DNA of 64,000 nucleotides from Actinoplanes octamycinicus (GTDB lineage Bacteria > Actinomycetota > Actinomycetes > Mycobacteriales > Micromonosporaceae): positions 5,127,501 to 5,191,500 of the forward strand of contig NZ_JACHNB010000001.1 of NCBI RefSeq assembly GCF_014205225.1, read 5' to 3'. How positions within the stretch are numbered: position 1 is the stretch's first letter; each line of letters begins with the position of its first letter. Below, one piece after another: positions 18,301-25,077 of this stretch. The translations under genes and the position numbers were made by a program. The notes under the pieces are model-generated. The model did no database searches. It was not told the DNA's origin and saw only the letters and a program-made list of their open reading frames with translations.

Positions 18301-20709
18301 GGGCGCTTCGTCACCCTCGACAGGATCCGGCCCCACCACGTCCGAGGCGGACGGGTCGTCGACCGTGCCGGCCGCTTCCGCCTCGTCCTCGCCCCACACG
18401 ATGATGGAGGTCTCGTCCGGGGCGGTGACCAGCGGCTCCTCCGCCGGCTTGATCACCGGCAGGACGGTGGTGGCCGCGTTCGAGCCCGCCAGCGCAGCCG
18501 ACATGTGCGCCGCCACGGCCGCGTAGTCCAGGACTTCTGTCTCGGCGTCGGCGGGCGTACCGGAAAGCTCCGGAAGCGGACCGGAAGCCGGCAGCGGACC
18601 GGAAGCGGGCAGCGGACCCGTGTGTTCCGCGAGGCCCGCCCTCTCCTGGAGGCGCCGCAGCGGCCCGGGCGCCCACCAGGCCGCGTCCCCGAGCAGCGCC
18701 AGCACCGCCGGGACGAGCAGCATCCGGACCACCGTCGCGTCCAGCACCAGCGCGATGATCATGCCGACGCCGATGAAGCGCATCGTGGTGATCGCGGACA
18801 GGGCGAACGCGCCGGTGACCACGATGAGCAGCAGGGCGGCGGCGCTGATCACCCGGCCGGTGCTGGTCAGGCCGGTGCTGATCGCCTCCTTGGTGGCGGC
18901 GCCGCGGGTGCGCGCCTCCACCATCCGGGACAGCAGGAACACCTCGTAGTCGGTGGACAGGCCGAACACCACGGCGGCCATCAGCACCACGATCCCGGCC
19001 TCCAGCGGGGCCGGGGTGACCGACAGCAGGCCGGAGCCGTGGCCCTGCTGGAACAGCCAGACGAGCACGCCGAAGGTGGCGCTCAGGCTGAGCGCGCTCA
19101 TGATCACCGCCTTGATCGGCAGCAGGATCGAGCCGAAGGCGAGGAACATCAGCAGCAGGGTGGCCCCGACCAGCAGGCCGATCATCAGTGGGAGCTGGTC
19201 GGCGATCGCGTCCAGGCTGTCCACGTTGCGGGCGGTGACCCCGCCGACCAGGATCTCGCCGCCGGCCGGGGCGGGCAGCGCGCGGATCGCGTCGACCACC
19301 TGCCGGGCCTCGGCGCTGAACGAGTCCGCGCCGGTCAGCGCGGCGTTGAGGACGGTGACGTTCTTCGCCGAGCCGGCCCGGTCGACCGAGGTGACGCCGG
19401 GGATCGCCGCGATGGCCGAGGCCAGGTCGCCGGCCGGGCCGCGCACCACCACCTGCACGCCGTCGCTGCTGAACTGCGGGTAGGACGCCTTGAGCGTCTC
19501 CACCGCGACCCGGGCCGGGTCGCCGGCCGGCAGCACCCGCTCGTCGTTCTCGCCGAACCGGACGTCCTTGATCGGCAGGGCCAGCACGATCAGCCCGGCC
19601 AGGATCGGGATCGCCACCAGCACCGGGCGGCGCAGCACGAAGGCGGCCAGCCCCTGCCAGCCGCGGCCGGACCGGGCCGCGAACGGCAGCCGGATCGGCA
19701 GCTTGTCGACCCGCGGGCCGAGGATCGCCAGGATCGCCGGGAGCAGGGTGAGGGAGAGCAGCATGGCCAGGAAGACGGCGGCCAGGCCGCCGTAGGCCAG
19801 CGACTTGAGGAAGCCCTGCGGGAAGAGCAGGAGGGTGGCGAGCGCGGTCATCAGCAGGGTGGCGGAGAAGACCACGGTACGGCCGGCGGTGCCCACCGTA
19901 CGCCGGACGGCCTCGGCCGGGTCGTGCCCGGCGGCCTGCTCCTCGCGGAAGCGCCCGACCATGAACAGCCCGTAGTCGATCGCCATGCCGAGCCCGAGCA
20001 GGCTGGCCACGTTGACCGCGAACGAGTTCACCTCGGTGCCGAGCGCGACGGCGTGCAGCACGCCCAGCGAGCCGAGCACCGCGGCCCCGCCGACCATCAC
20101 CGGCAGCGACGCCGCGACCAGCGAACCGAAGATGAACAGCAGCAGGATCAGCACCACCGGCATCGAGATCAGCTCGGCGAACGCCAGGTCGTCGGTGGAG
20201 CGCTGGTTGGAGGCGTGGGTGAGCGGGATGCTGCCGGCCAGCTGCACGGTGGCGCCGTCGACGGCGAAGTTGTGCTCGATCTCGGCGTACGCGTCGGTCT
20301 TCGCCGCCGGGTCGTCGCCGGCCAGGGTGAGCACCGCGACCGCACTGGACTTGTCCTCGGCGGCGTACGCCGGGTTCTTCTTGTCCCAGAACGACGTGGT
20401 CGCGGTGACCGCGTCCGCCGGCAGCGCGGCCAGCCGCTCCTTGATCCGCTTGGTCAGCGCGGCGTCGGTGATCGCCGTCCCGGTGGCCGGGGTGTAGATG
20501 GCGATGACGTCACCGTCCTGCCCGCCGGTAGCGGCGGCGGCCACCTCGGCGGCCCGGGCCGACTCGCTCGTGGGATCGGCGTAGCCACCCTCGGTGAGCT
20601 GTCCGAAAACGCCCAAGCCCCAGATGCCGGCGCCGAGAACCGCCACGAGCGTGACGATCAGCACCGGCCAGCGGAGGCGGGCGACCCGCGATCCCCAGCC
20701 CGCGAACAC
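15304..20709 (-). CDS. MMPL/RND transporter with giant disordered tail carrying RPQTL-type repeats
   Basis: An 1801-residue inner-membrane protein. Residues 1 to about 680 form a complete MMPL transporter with proton-relay motifs GMAIDYGLFMVGRFREE and GLSTDYEVFLLSRM, the family's usual full length, exporting lipids or drugs. The remaining 1100 residues are cytoplasmic and disordered: Ala/Pro/acidic repeats (DSPAADP units), four T-x-x-L-P sites (TTVLPVI, TQLLPVL, TQVLPLY, TTVLPTT), two FTW sites (FTWMSDPRIAGI, FTWLTGP), and eleven RPQ(T/S)L(D/G/S)(D/E)(W/L)-like motifs near the C-terminus, the last in 21-residue tandem units. The GTG at 20709 is chosen since AAAGGGG lies upstream; an in-frame GTG at 20743-20745 has none. 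It follows the anchored gene by 45 bp. Confidence 0.9.
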   Translation of the reverse strand: MFAGWGSRVARLRWPVLIVTLVAVLGAGIWGLGVFGQLTEGGYADPTSESARAAEVAAAATGGQDGDVIAIYTPATGTAITDAALTKRIKERLAALPADAVTATTSFWDKKNPAYAAEDKSSAVAVLTLAGDDPAAKTDAYAEIEHNFAVDGATVQLAGSIPLTHASNQRSTDDLAFAELISMPVVLILLLFIFGSLVAASLPVMVGGAAVLGSLGVLHAVALGTEVNSFAVNVASLLGLGMAIDYGLFMVGRFREEQAAGHDPAEAVRRTVGTAGRTVVFSATLLMTALATLLLFPQGFLKSLAYGGLAAVFLAMLLSLTLLPAILAILGPRVDKLPIRLPFAARSGRGWQGLAAFVLRRPVLVAIPILAGLIVLALPIKDVRFGENDERVLPAGDPARVAVETLKASYPQFSSDGVQVVVRGPAGDLASAIAAIPGVTSVDRAGSAKNVTVLNAALTGADSFSAEARQVVDAIRALPAPAGGEILVGGVTARNVDSLDAIADQLPLMIGLLVGATLLLMFLAFGSILLPIKAVIMSALSLSATFGVLVWLFQQGHGSGLLSVTPAPLEAGIVVLMAAVVFGLSTDYEVFLLSRMVEARTRGAATKEAISTGLTSTGRVISAAALLLIVVTGAFALSAITTMRFIGVGMIIALVLDATVVRMLLVPAVLALLGDAAWWAPGPLRRLQERAGLAEHTGPLPASGPLPASGPLPELSGTPADAETEVLDYAAVAAHMSAALAGSNAATTVLPVIKPAEEPLVTAPDETSIIVWGEDEAEAAGTVDDPSASDVVGPDPVEGDEAPGSDRAEEDSVAEDSPASDSVVEESSAEDPVAEESPAADPVAADSPAADPGVADSPAADSDAADSSTADAEAADSPAAESVTKDSPASDPVLADTPASDPAAEDAVQDDSAAGTSPEDISPAGDTSPAESAATAVEAASTAGTASADEVSGSEVTTDNTPSDEPAPIDNGDPEGGVIVSGQTAPSIEPTEAAGRTQLLPVLSEDLSPESAKPTPADATQVLPLYQPAPSSSAASTTQLDDAALEAEAGTATRSEPTAEAADAEPGESAFEAETPKHSELTADAADTEPARAEAAASAEAGADAETAESLPVDAALSAAESPAEADPLPSAEQVLPATEPAGTFDSDSLWAQVEATLAAGTEAAAADSPAATPEPDGASKAAAQEATGPDDHTPVEPTPAEPAPAEPTPAQPTAESPAIAAPVSAIPEAVADAFTWMSDPRIAGIVGGEETPSDTTDPDFTWLTGPTTVLPTTTAARSAAPPDAAADSEPAATPEPATNPEPAATPEPATAPEPAAAPQPDLRRPQTLDDWLGSKPTGTPAQDRLAAPAARQNRPASLGDLPTPPRRRTQEAAAEESPTAEPTIPAAPTTAEPSSPEPAAMEAQPAASIATEPPSPEPAVAEVQPAAPTTAEPSATTEAQPAAPTVTETVSTAPDAAQPADPAANKPAEADEPTRPVESITEAEQADVATTPPDVDAVDASAANDGLSEAALRVPAETPAASIVEEPVPGHVSTDAQAPAPDEKTAAAEPPAAAPGSAPGHGRRPQTLDEWLSGSEPTSATEPQPRPQTLGDLSPVSSIPVSSAAPRRPQTLDEWLHGNPAQPRPQSLDDWVTGENHPVSSAAPRPQSLSDLPTGDNRPVSSAAPRPQTLGDLPTGDNRPVSSAAPRPQTLGDLPTGDNRPVSSAGPRPQSLSDWLSGGNPPAPTRRPASLADHAPDPNRSRPANGGPATTTPGGNDRSVSKDRPGGNDRTETGDRPTNTGPAATDRHPDRETDPDPTAS
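15595..15790 (-). repeat. In-frame tandem repeats of 63 bp in the MMPL tail
   Basis: About three near-identical 63-nt units encode 21 residues, RPQTLGDLPTGDNRPVSS plus AAP. Copies differ at a few bases (RPQSLSDLP, RPQSLSDWL). The unit length is a multiple of three and the frame is kept. A second coding repeat field of about 30-nt DSPAADP units lies near 18050-18280. Confidence 0.85.
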
Positions 20710-20754
20710 CCTGTTCCCCTTTCCCGGCAGACACCGGTTAGTCACGAAAAATGC

Positions 20755-21603
20755 TTAGAAAAGAGTGGCGGCTTGCAGGGCCACCCCACCGCAGTCCGCG
20801 GCGAACGACTCGTCGGTGATCCACTCGATGGAGATCTTGCCAGCCTTGGTGGCCTGGTAGTCGATGGTGTACTTGGCCGTCTCCAGCGAGCTCCCGCGCT
20901 GGGTCATCTCGGTGGTGACCGTCTTGCCGCCGCTGGAGAGCTTGAGCTTGAGCAGCCCGGTCGCCCCGGAGACGCCCAGGTAGAGCCGCAGCCGCATCGG
21001 ATTGGTGGTGGCCGGCGCGGAGAGGCGGAACCCGTTGCCCTCGCCGCAGGTCCGCACCCCGCTGGTCGTCCCGCTGTTGCCGGCCGCCGGGGTGCCGCCG
21101 GTCCACCGGAACCGCTGCGGGCTGAGCGTGTGCCGCTCGCGCGGCGCGTCCGGGGTGCCCTCCAGGATCGCGAACCCGCCCCGGGCGCTGCGCTCCATCG
21201 CGTAGGGGCCGGCCTCGCCCCAGTGCACCCAGTCGATCTTGCCTTCGGCGGCCAGGTCGACGGTGTCCGGGACGCCGCCCTCCTCGACCACGATCGAGTT
21301 GACCGGCACCGGGGTGGTCGACACGGACGGGCTGGGCAGCGGGATCGGCACCTGCGCCACCGGCGCGTCGGTGACCTCGGCGACCACCGGCTGGGTGTGC
21401 ACCGGCTCGGCCGAGCGGCTGGCCCGGACGCCCAGGCCGACGGCGACCACGGCGAGCACGCCGACCAGGATCACCGCGGCCGGGACGAGGTGGTCCCGCC
21501 AGCGCGGCCGGCCGGTTTCCAGGAGCACATTCGGCACCTCGGGGCGTCGACGGCGCAACGGTTCTCCAGTGTTCGGTGCGGGGAGGCGCTGAAACGATCT
21601 CAT
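20755..21603 (-). CDS. Membrane-anchored protein with DWxHWG beta-sandwich domain
   Basis: A 282-residue type II membrane protein upstream of the MMPL gene. A cytoplasmic head (MRSFQRLPAPNTGEPLRRRRP) precedes one membrane helix, LVPAAVILVGVLAVVAVGLG, near residues 42-61. A Pro/Val/Ser-rich linker leads to an extracytoplasmic domain starting GKIDWVHWGEAGPYAME near 120, then RFRWTGGTPAAGNSGTTSGV and a final ISIEWITDES. The DW.HWG pattern and YxWxGGTP are, to my memory, features of a jelly-roll domain found next to glycosidases; carbohydrate binding is plausible but unproven. The ATG at 21603 was taken since longer frames lack any ribosome site. It is 45 bp before the MMPL start, so probably co-transcribed. 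Confidence 0.65.
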   Translation of the reverse strand: MRSFQRLPAPNTGEPLRRRRPEVPNVLLETGRPRWRDHLVPAAVILVGVLAVVAVGLGVRASRSAEPVHTQPVVAEVTDAPVAQVPIPLPSPSVSTTPVPVNSIVVEEGGVPDTVDLAAEGKIDWVHWGEAGPYAMERSARGGFAILEGTPDAPRERHTLSPQRFRWTGGTPAAGNSGTTSGVRTCGEGNGFRLSAPATTNPMRLRLYLGVSGATGLLKLKLSSGGKTVTTEMTQRGSSLETAKYTIDYQATKAGKISIEWITDESFAADCGGVALQAATLF

Positions 21604-21634
21604 CTTCACCGCGGCGGGTGAAGGGCGGGTTCGG

Positions 21635-21660
21635 GTACGGACCGTACGGTTGATCAACCG
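21635..21660. promoter_or_regulatory. Two abutting perfect palindromes upstream of the MMPL operon
   Basis: GTACGGACCGTAC (21635-21647) and CGGTTGATCAACCG (21647-21660) share one base and are both perfect. A minus-strand -10-like TACGGT (21641-21646) sits within the first. The pair is probably the operator of the anchored-protein/MMPL operon, lying 32 bp from its start codon. Confidence 0.55.
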
Positions 21661-21753
21661 CATCGGTGATTCGGCGGAGGTTCTTCGCGGCATTCCTACC
21701 GGCTGCGAGTACGGTGTCCGGAGTTTCCGAACTGATCACCGGAGGGCGTGCGG

Positions 21754-22371
21754 ATGAGTGACCGGACCGTTGCGGCGAGCAAGCGTCGCAGCCAGGCGAT
21801 CGCGGGCGGGGTGGCCGGCGCGCTCGTCTTCGTGGTGCTGGCGATCGTCTTCTTCGTGGTGCGTTCCGGCGACGACGACAAGCAACCGGTGGCGTCCGCG
21901 ACCGCCACCACCGCCGCCACCGCCGACGCGGCCGCCGCTCCGGAGCCGGCCGCCAGTGCGGAGCCGACCGCCAGTTCGGCGCCGGCCGCGGCGGGCAGCG
22001 GCGCCGCCGCCGGCACCCTGTCGCCCGAGCTGTCCAAGGAGCCGGAGATCAAGCCGGGCACCGGCGGCCCGCTCAGCAAGCTGGTGATCACCCCGCTGGT
22101 GAAGGGCACCGGCCCGGTCGTCAAGGCCGGTCAGACGGTGACCTTCAACTACAAGCTGATCCCGTACGCCGGCGGCGCCGTGATGGACTCCTCGTGGAGC
22201 CGCGGCCAGCCGTTCACCTCGGTGATCGGCGCCGGCCAGCTGATCGCCGGCTGGGACCAGGGCATCCCGGGGCAGAAGGTGGGCAGCCGGATCCAGATGG
22301 ACATCCCGGCCGCCCTCGCCTACAAGGACCAGGACCTCCGCTTCATCGTGGACATCCTGGACGCGAAGTAG
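21754..22371 (+). CDS. Membrane-anchored FKBP-type peptidyl-prolyl isomerase
   Basis: A 205-residue protein with one N-terminal membrane helix (AGALVFVVLAIVFFVVRSG, about residues 20-38), then an Ala/Pro/Thr-rich linker to about 95, and a C-terminal FKBP domain on the outer face. FKBP motifs: VKAGQTVTFNYKLIPYAGGAVMDSSWSR (split here as VKAGQTVTFNY and AVMDSSWSRGQPF), then IGAGQLIAGWDQGIPGQKVG, and a closing LRFIVDILD. The tip loop is shortened before DQDLRF, and the Y/F residues of the flap are partly changed, so isomerase activity is likely but weaker than canonical. Role: folding of secreted proteins. ATG at 21754 with GGAGG upstream. Confidence 0.88.
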   Translation: MSDRTVAASKRRSQAIAGGVAGALVFVVLAIVFFVVRSGDDDKQPVASATATTAATADAAAAPEPAASAEPTASSAPAAAGSGAAAGTLSPELSKEPEIKPGTGGPLSKLVITPLVKGTGPVVKAGQTVTFNYKLIPYAGGAVMDSSWSRGQPFTSVIGAGQLIAGWDQGIPGQKVGSRIQMDIPAALAYKDQDLRFIVDILDAK

Positions 22372-22381
22372 CCCCGCGGGC

Positions 22382-23188
22382 CTACAGTTCCGCGACGACG
22401 ACGTCGAGCCGGCGGGGCTTTCCCGCCGGCGCCGGCTCCTCCTCGACCGTGAAGCCCAGGTCCCGGATCGCGGTGATCAGCTCGTCCACCGACTCCGGCG
22501 CGGCCTGCCCGGCGGCGAGCGCGCGCACCAGCCGCCCCTTGGTGGCCTTGTTGAAGTGGCTCACCACGGACCGTTTCGGCACCCCGCCGACCACCTTCTC
22601 GTGCAGCACCCGCAGCGCCGCGACCCGGTCCGCGGCCCCGGCCGGCGGCGCCCACATCGCCGCGTAGGCGCCGGACCGCAGATCCAGCACCGGTCCGCCG
22701 GCCGCCGCCTGATCGAGGGCCGTCCGCAACGCCTTCTTCCAGTACGCGGTGAGCCCGCCCAGCACCGGCAGCGTCACCCCGACCGAACACCGGTAGGCCG
22801 GGATCCGGTCGCCGAGCCGCACCACGCCCCACAGCCCGGAGAACACCACCGCGGTCTCGAACAGCCACTTGCGCGCCGCCTCGTCCAGCGTCCCGGCGTC
22901 CAGCGCCTCGTAGAGCACGCCGGTGTAGACCTCGACGGCCGGCGCGGCGGGCGCCACCGGCAGCTCCGCGTTGCGCGCCAGCTCACCGCGCTGCCCGTCG
23001 CTGAGCCCGAGCACGCTCAGCGAGTCGGCCACCGAACGCGCGCTGGTGCGCTTGCAGAGCGCCACCAGCCGGCTCTGCACCCGGGACCGGGCCGGGCCCA
23101 GCTGGGGCAGCCAGAGCGTGGCGTGGTCGACCGGATCCCCGGTGGTGGCAGGGGTCTTCCCCTCGGACGGCGGCAACAGGATCAGCAC
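22382..23188 (-). CDS. yaaA: YaaA family protein (peroxide stress, DUF328)
   Basis: A 268-residue cytoplasmic protein of the YaaA/UPF0246 family, which in E. coli limits intracellular iron and DNA damage during peroxide stress and can bind DNA. Hallmarks: the N-terminal MLILLPPSEGKT, YTGVLYEALDA near 95-105, LFETAVVFSGLWGVVRLGD near 118-137 with RIPAYRCSVGV, and SHFNKATKGRLVRAL near 218-232. Length is normal for the family. The ATG at 23188 is the family start. It converges with the FKBP gene with only 10 bp between stops. Confidence 0.93.
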   Translation of the reverse strand: MLILLPPSEGKTPATTGDPVDHATLWLPQLGPARSRVQSRLVALCKRTSARSVADSLSVLGLSDGQRGELARNAELPVAPAAPAVEVYTGVLYEALDAGTLDEAARKWLFETAVVFSGLWGVVRLGDRIPAYRCSVGVTLPVLGGLTAYWKKALRTALDQAAAGGPVLDLRSGAYAAMWAPPAGAADRVAALRVLHEKVVGGVPKRSVVSHFNKATKGRLVRALAAGQAAPESVDELITAIRDLGFTVEEEPAPAGKPRRLDVVVAEL

Positions 23189-23254
23189 GCCGCGACACTA
23201 GGACATGTCACCGGCTGGCGGTCCGCGGACCCGCGCACCGATCGCGGCGACTTG

Positions 23255-23599
23255 TCACAGGTCGTCGGCGCGGCCGGCCAGCGCGTCGCCGACCGTCGGG
23301 TAGACGCCGAGGCGGCTGGCCAGCCCGAGCGTGTCGAGCAGCCGCTCCAGGAACTCGCCGGGCGAGGCGAGCCGCAGCCAGCCGCCGGCCGCCTCGGCCC
23401 GCTTGAAGCCGACCACGAACGTGCTCAGCCCGATCGAGTCGCAGAACTCCACGCCGGCCAGGTCGACCACGATCCGCGGGTGCGGCCCGGTGAGCGCCTC
23501 GTCCAGCCGGGCGGCCAGCTCGGGCGCGCTGTCCAGATCGAGATTCCCCCGGACCTGCACGATCACCGCGCCGGCCCGGTGGACGAGCGAGACATCCAT
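23255..23599 (-). CDS. STAS-domain anti-sigma factor antagonist
   Basis: A 114-residue single STAS domain. It starts MDVSLVHRAGAVIVQVRGNL and has the conserved IVVDLAGVEFCDSIGLSTFV with the predicted phospho-Ser at CDSIG, about residue 59. It likely signals to a histidine-kinase-like anti-sigma factor, as in Bacillus RsbV or streptomycete BldG. A longer in-frame start from about 23656 exists but would overlap the divergent operator region; the ATG at 23599 gives a standard-length domain, although no strong ribosome site is seen. No partner kinase is nearby. Confidence 0.8.
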   Translation of the reverse strand: MDVSLVHRAGAVIVQVRGNLDLDSAPELAARLDEALTGPHPRIVVDLAGVEFCDSIGLSTFVVGFKRAEAAGGWLRLASPGEFLERLLDTLGLASRLGVYPTVGDALAGRADDL

Positions 23600-23648
23600 G
23601 CCCGCTGCTGTGCCCAGAAACCGCCCGGCTGTCACCTCCGCCCGCGCC

Positions 23649-23703
23649 GATGTCAAAGAAGTTTGACATCGGTGCTACCTTCGAGATGTCAAACATTTTT
23701 GAC
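23649..23703. promoter_or_regulatory. Twin operators for the membrane-protein/XRE pair
   Basis: Operator 1 is a perfect inverted repeat GATGTCAAA-4-TTTGACATC (23649-23670). Operator 2 is GTCAAA-4-TTTGAC (23688-23703) with the same spacer, and its left side also reads GATGTCAAA. Between them lies TACCTT (23676-23681), a candidate -10 box, so the two sites would cover the -35 and the transcription start. The downstream XRE protein is the natural candidate to bind. Confidence 0.75.
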
Positions 23704-23716
23704 TTGGGGAGGGATC

Positions 23717-24184
23717 GTGGACGAGATCGACGACGAACCGCTGCGCACGACCAGGGAGGAGCGGCAGATCTGGGCCGGTCTGGTGAACGTGGTGGTGTCC
23801 TCGGCGGTGTATTTCGCCTATCTGGCACCCGAGGTGCGGCGTACCCCGATCGGGGAGATCTCCTGGATCGGGCCGATGGCCTGGTCGATGGTCGCCGGGA
23901 TCGCCGGCACCATCGTCACCGCGATCGTGCTGGAGATCGTCGTGGGGGTCCGGCGCCGGAGCGAGCTCGGCGAGGTGGCTGTCGACGTGCGCGACCGGGA
24001 GATCGGCCGGCGCGGCGGCCGGTTCTCGACCCCGATCCTGGCGACCGGGATGACGCTCGTCCTGATCCTGGCGTCGGCCGACGCGGACGGGTTCTGGATC
24101 GGCAACCTGGTGTTCCTGTGCGGCCTGCTCACCGCGGTGGTCGAGGCGGCCGCGAAGCTCCGCTACTACCGGCGAGGATTCTGA
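23717..24184 (+). CDS. Four-helix membrane protein paired with XRE regulator
   Basis: A 155-residue integral membrane protein without recognised enzymatic motifs. Four hydrophobic segments are visible: WAGLVNVVVSSAVYFAYLA (about 17-35), MAWSMVAGIAGTIVTAIVLEI (about 55-75), ILATGMTLVLILASADADG (about 100-116) and WIGNLVFLCGLLTAVVEA (about 122-140). A charged loop VRRRSELGEVAVDVRDREI lies between helices 2 and 3. This matches membrane proteins (DUF2178-like) often encoded just before a small Cro/CI regulator in Gram-positive bacteria. The GTG start at 23717 has GGGGAGGGA five bases upstream. The XRE gene follows after 5 bp. Confidence 0.75.
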   Translation: MDEIDDEPLRTTREERQIWAGLVNVVVSSAVYFAYLAPEVRRTPIGEISWIGPMAWSMVAGIAGTIVTAIVLEIVVGVRRRSELGEVAVDVRDREIGRRGGRFSTPILATGMTLVLILASADADGFWIGNLVFLCGLLTAVVEAAAKLRYYRRGF

Positions 24185-24189
24185 GTCCG

Positions 24190-24414
24190 ATGGCCCCGAA
24201 ACCGACCAAGGTCACCAATCGGATCCGCGCGCTGCGGGCCGCGGCCGGCGGCATGACCCAGGCCGACCTGGCCCGCGAGCTGGGCGTCACCCGGCAGACC
24301 GTGATCGCCATCGAGCAGGGGAAGTACTCGCCGTCGCTGGAGCTGGCGTTCCAGATCGCCCGGCTCTTCCGGCAGCCCCTCGACGAGGTCTTCCAGTACG
24401 ACGAGGAGGCCTGA
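24190..24414 (+). CDS. Small XRE-family transcriptional regulator
   Basis: A 74-residue helix-turn-helix protein, essentially one Cro/CI domain: VTNRIRALRAAAGGMTQADL, then ARELGVTRQTVIAIEQGKYS, and SLELAFQIARLFRQPLDEVF. It probably acts as a dimer and represses its own operon through the twin TGTCAAA operators at 23649-23703. It lies 5 bp after the membrane-protein gene, typical of two-gene modules in which the membrane protein senses or is controlled by the regulator. The ATG at 24190 is the only sensible start. Confidence 0.9.
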   Translation: MAPKPTKVTNRIRALRAAAGGMTQADLARELGVTRQTVIAIEQGKYSPSLELAFQIARLFRQPLDEVFQYDEEA

Positions 24415-24418
24415 TCCG

Positions 24419-25015
24419 TCAAGGCGACGGCGAGGTGGCCTGATTCAGCACCGAGGTCACCATCTGGTGGACCCGGGCCGGGCCGGGCCGCTCGCCGGTG
24501 CGGTCGGCGAAGAGCAGGTGACCGGTCCCGATCAGCATCGCCGCCAGCACCTCCACGTCGGTGCCGGCCGGGACCCGGCCCCGCTCCCGCTCGGCGGCCA
24601 GGTAACCGGCGATCATCTCGGCCGCCTCGGTGAGCACCGGCACCCCGGCCGGCCAGGTGTGGCGCAGCCGGGCACGCAGCCCGTCGCGGAAGGTGATCAG
24701 CGCGACGATGGCCACCGCCACCGACTCGAAGACCGCGATCAGCGCGGTGGTCAGGTTGCCGGCCACGGTGCCGGTGCCGGCCGTCTCGCGCAGCGCGGCC
24801 GTCTCCGGGGCGAGCCGCTCGACCCGGTCCAGCACGTAGTCGGCGAGAAACGCGTCGAAGTCGTCGAAGTGCCGGTGCAGCACGCCCTTGGCGCAGCCGG
24901 CCTCGGTGGTCACCGCCCGGCTGGTCAGCGCGCTCGGCCCGGCTCGCAGCAGGATCCGGTCGGCGGCCTCGAAGAGCTGGCGGCGCACGTCGCGAAGGGC
25001 AACCCCGGTTGGCAC
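24419..25015 (-). CDS. TetR-family regulator
   Basis: A 198-residue TetR repressor. The N-terminal HTH is clear: VRRQLFEAADRILLRAGPSA, then LTSRAVTTEAGCAKGVLHRHF with DDFDAFLADYV beginning the first core helix. The C-terminal ligand-binding domain is Ala/Leu-rich and gives no hint of effector. It is transcribed away from a methyltransferase gene with 52 bp between starts, holding two inverted-repeat operators, so it most likely represses both. The GTG at 25015 has a -10-like TAGGTT (rc at 25022-25027) six bases upstream, consistent with a leaderless message. Confidence 0.9.
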   Translation of the reverse strand: MPTGVALRDVRRQLFEAADRILLRAGPSALTSRAVTTEAGCAKGVLHRHFDDFDAFLADYVLDRVERLAPETAALRETAGTGTVAGNLTTALIAVFESVAVAIVALITFRDGLRARLRHTWPAGVPVLTEAAEMIAGYLAAERERGRVPAGTDVEVLAAMLIGTGHLLFADRTGERPGPARVHQMVTSVLNQATSPSP

Positions 25016-25038
25016 CAGGTCAACCTACCGCCTTCCCT

Positions 25039-25077
25039 AGTGGGCGCTTGCCCACTAGAGTGGGCGCATGCCCACTC
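25039..25077. promoter_or_regulatory. Twin TetR-type operators, one covering a start codon
   Basis: Operator 1 is AGTGGGC-4-GCCCACT (25039-25056). Operator 2 is GAGTGGGC-4-GCCCACTC (25058-25077). Centres are 20 bp apart. The ATG of the methyltransferase (25068) is in the loop of operator 2. A -10 box TAGAGT (25056-25061) lies six bases before that ATG, so a bound repressor would sit on the promoter and first codons. Confidence 0.75.
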
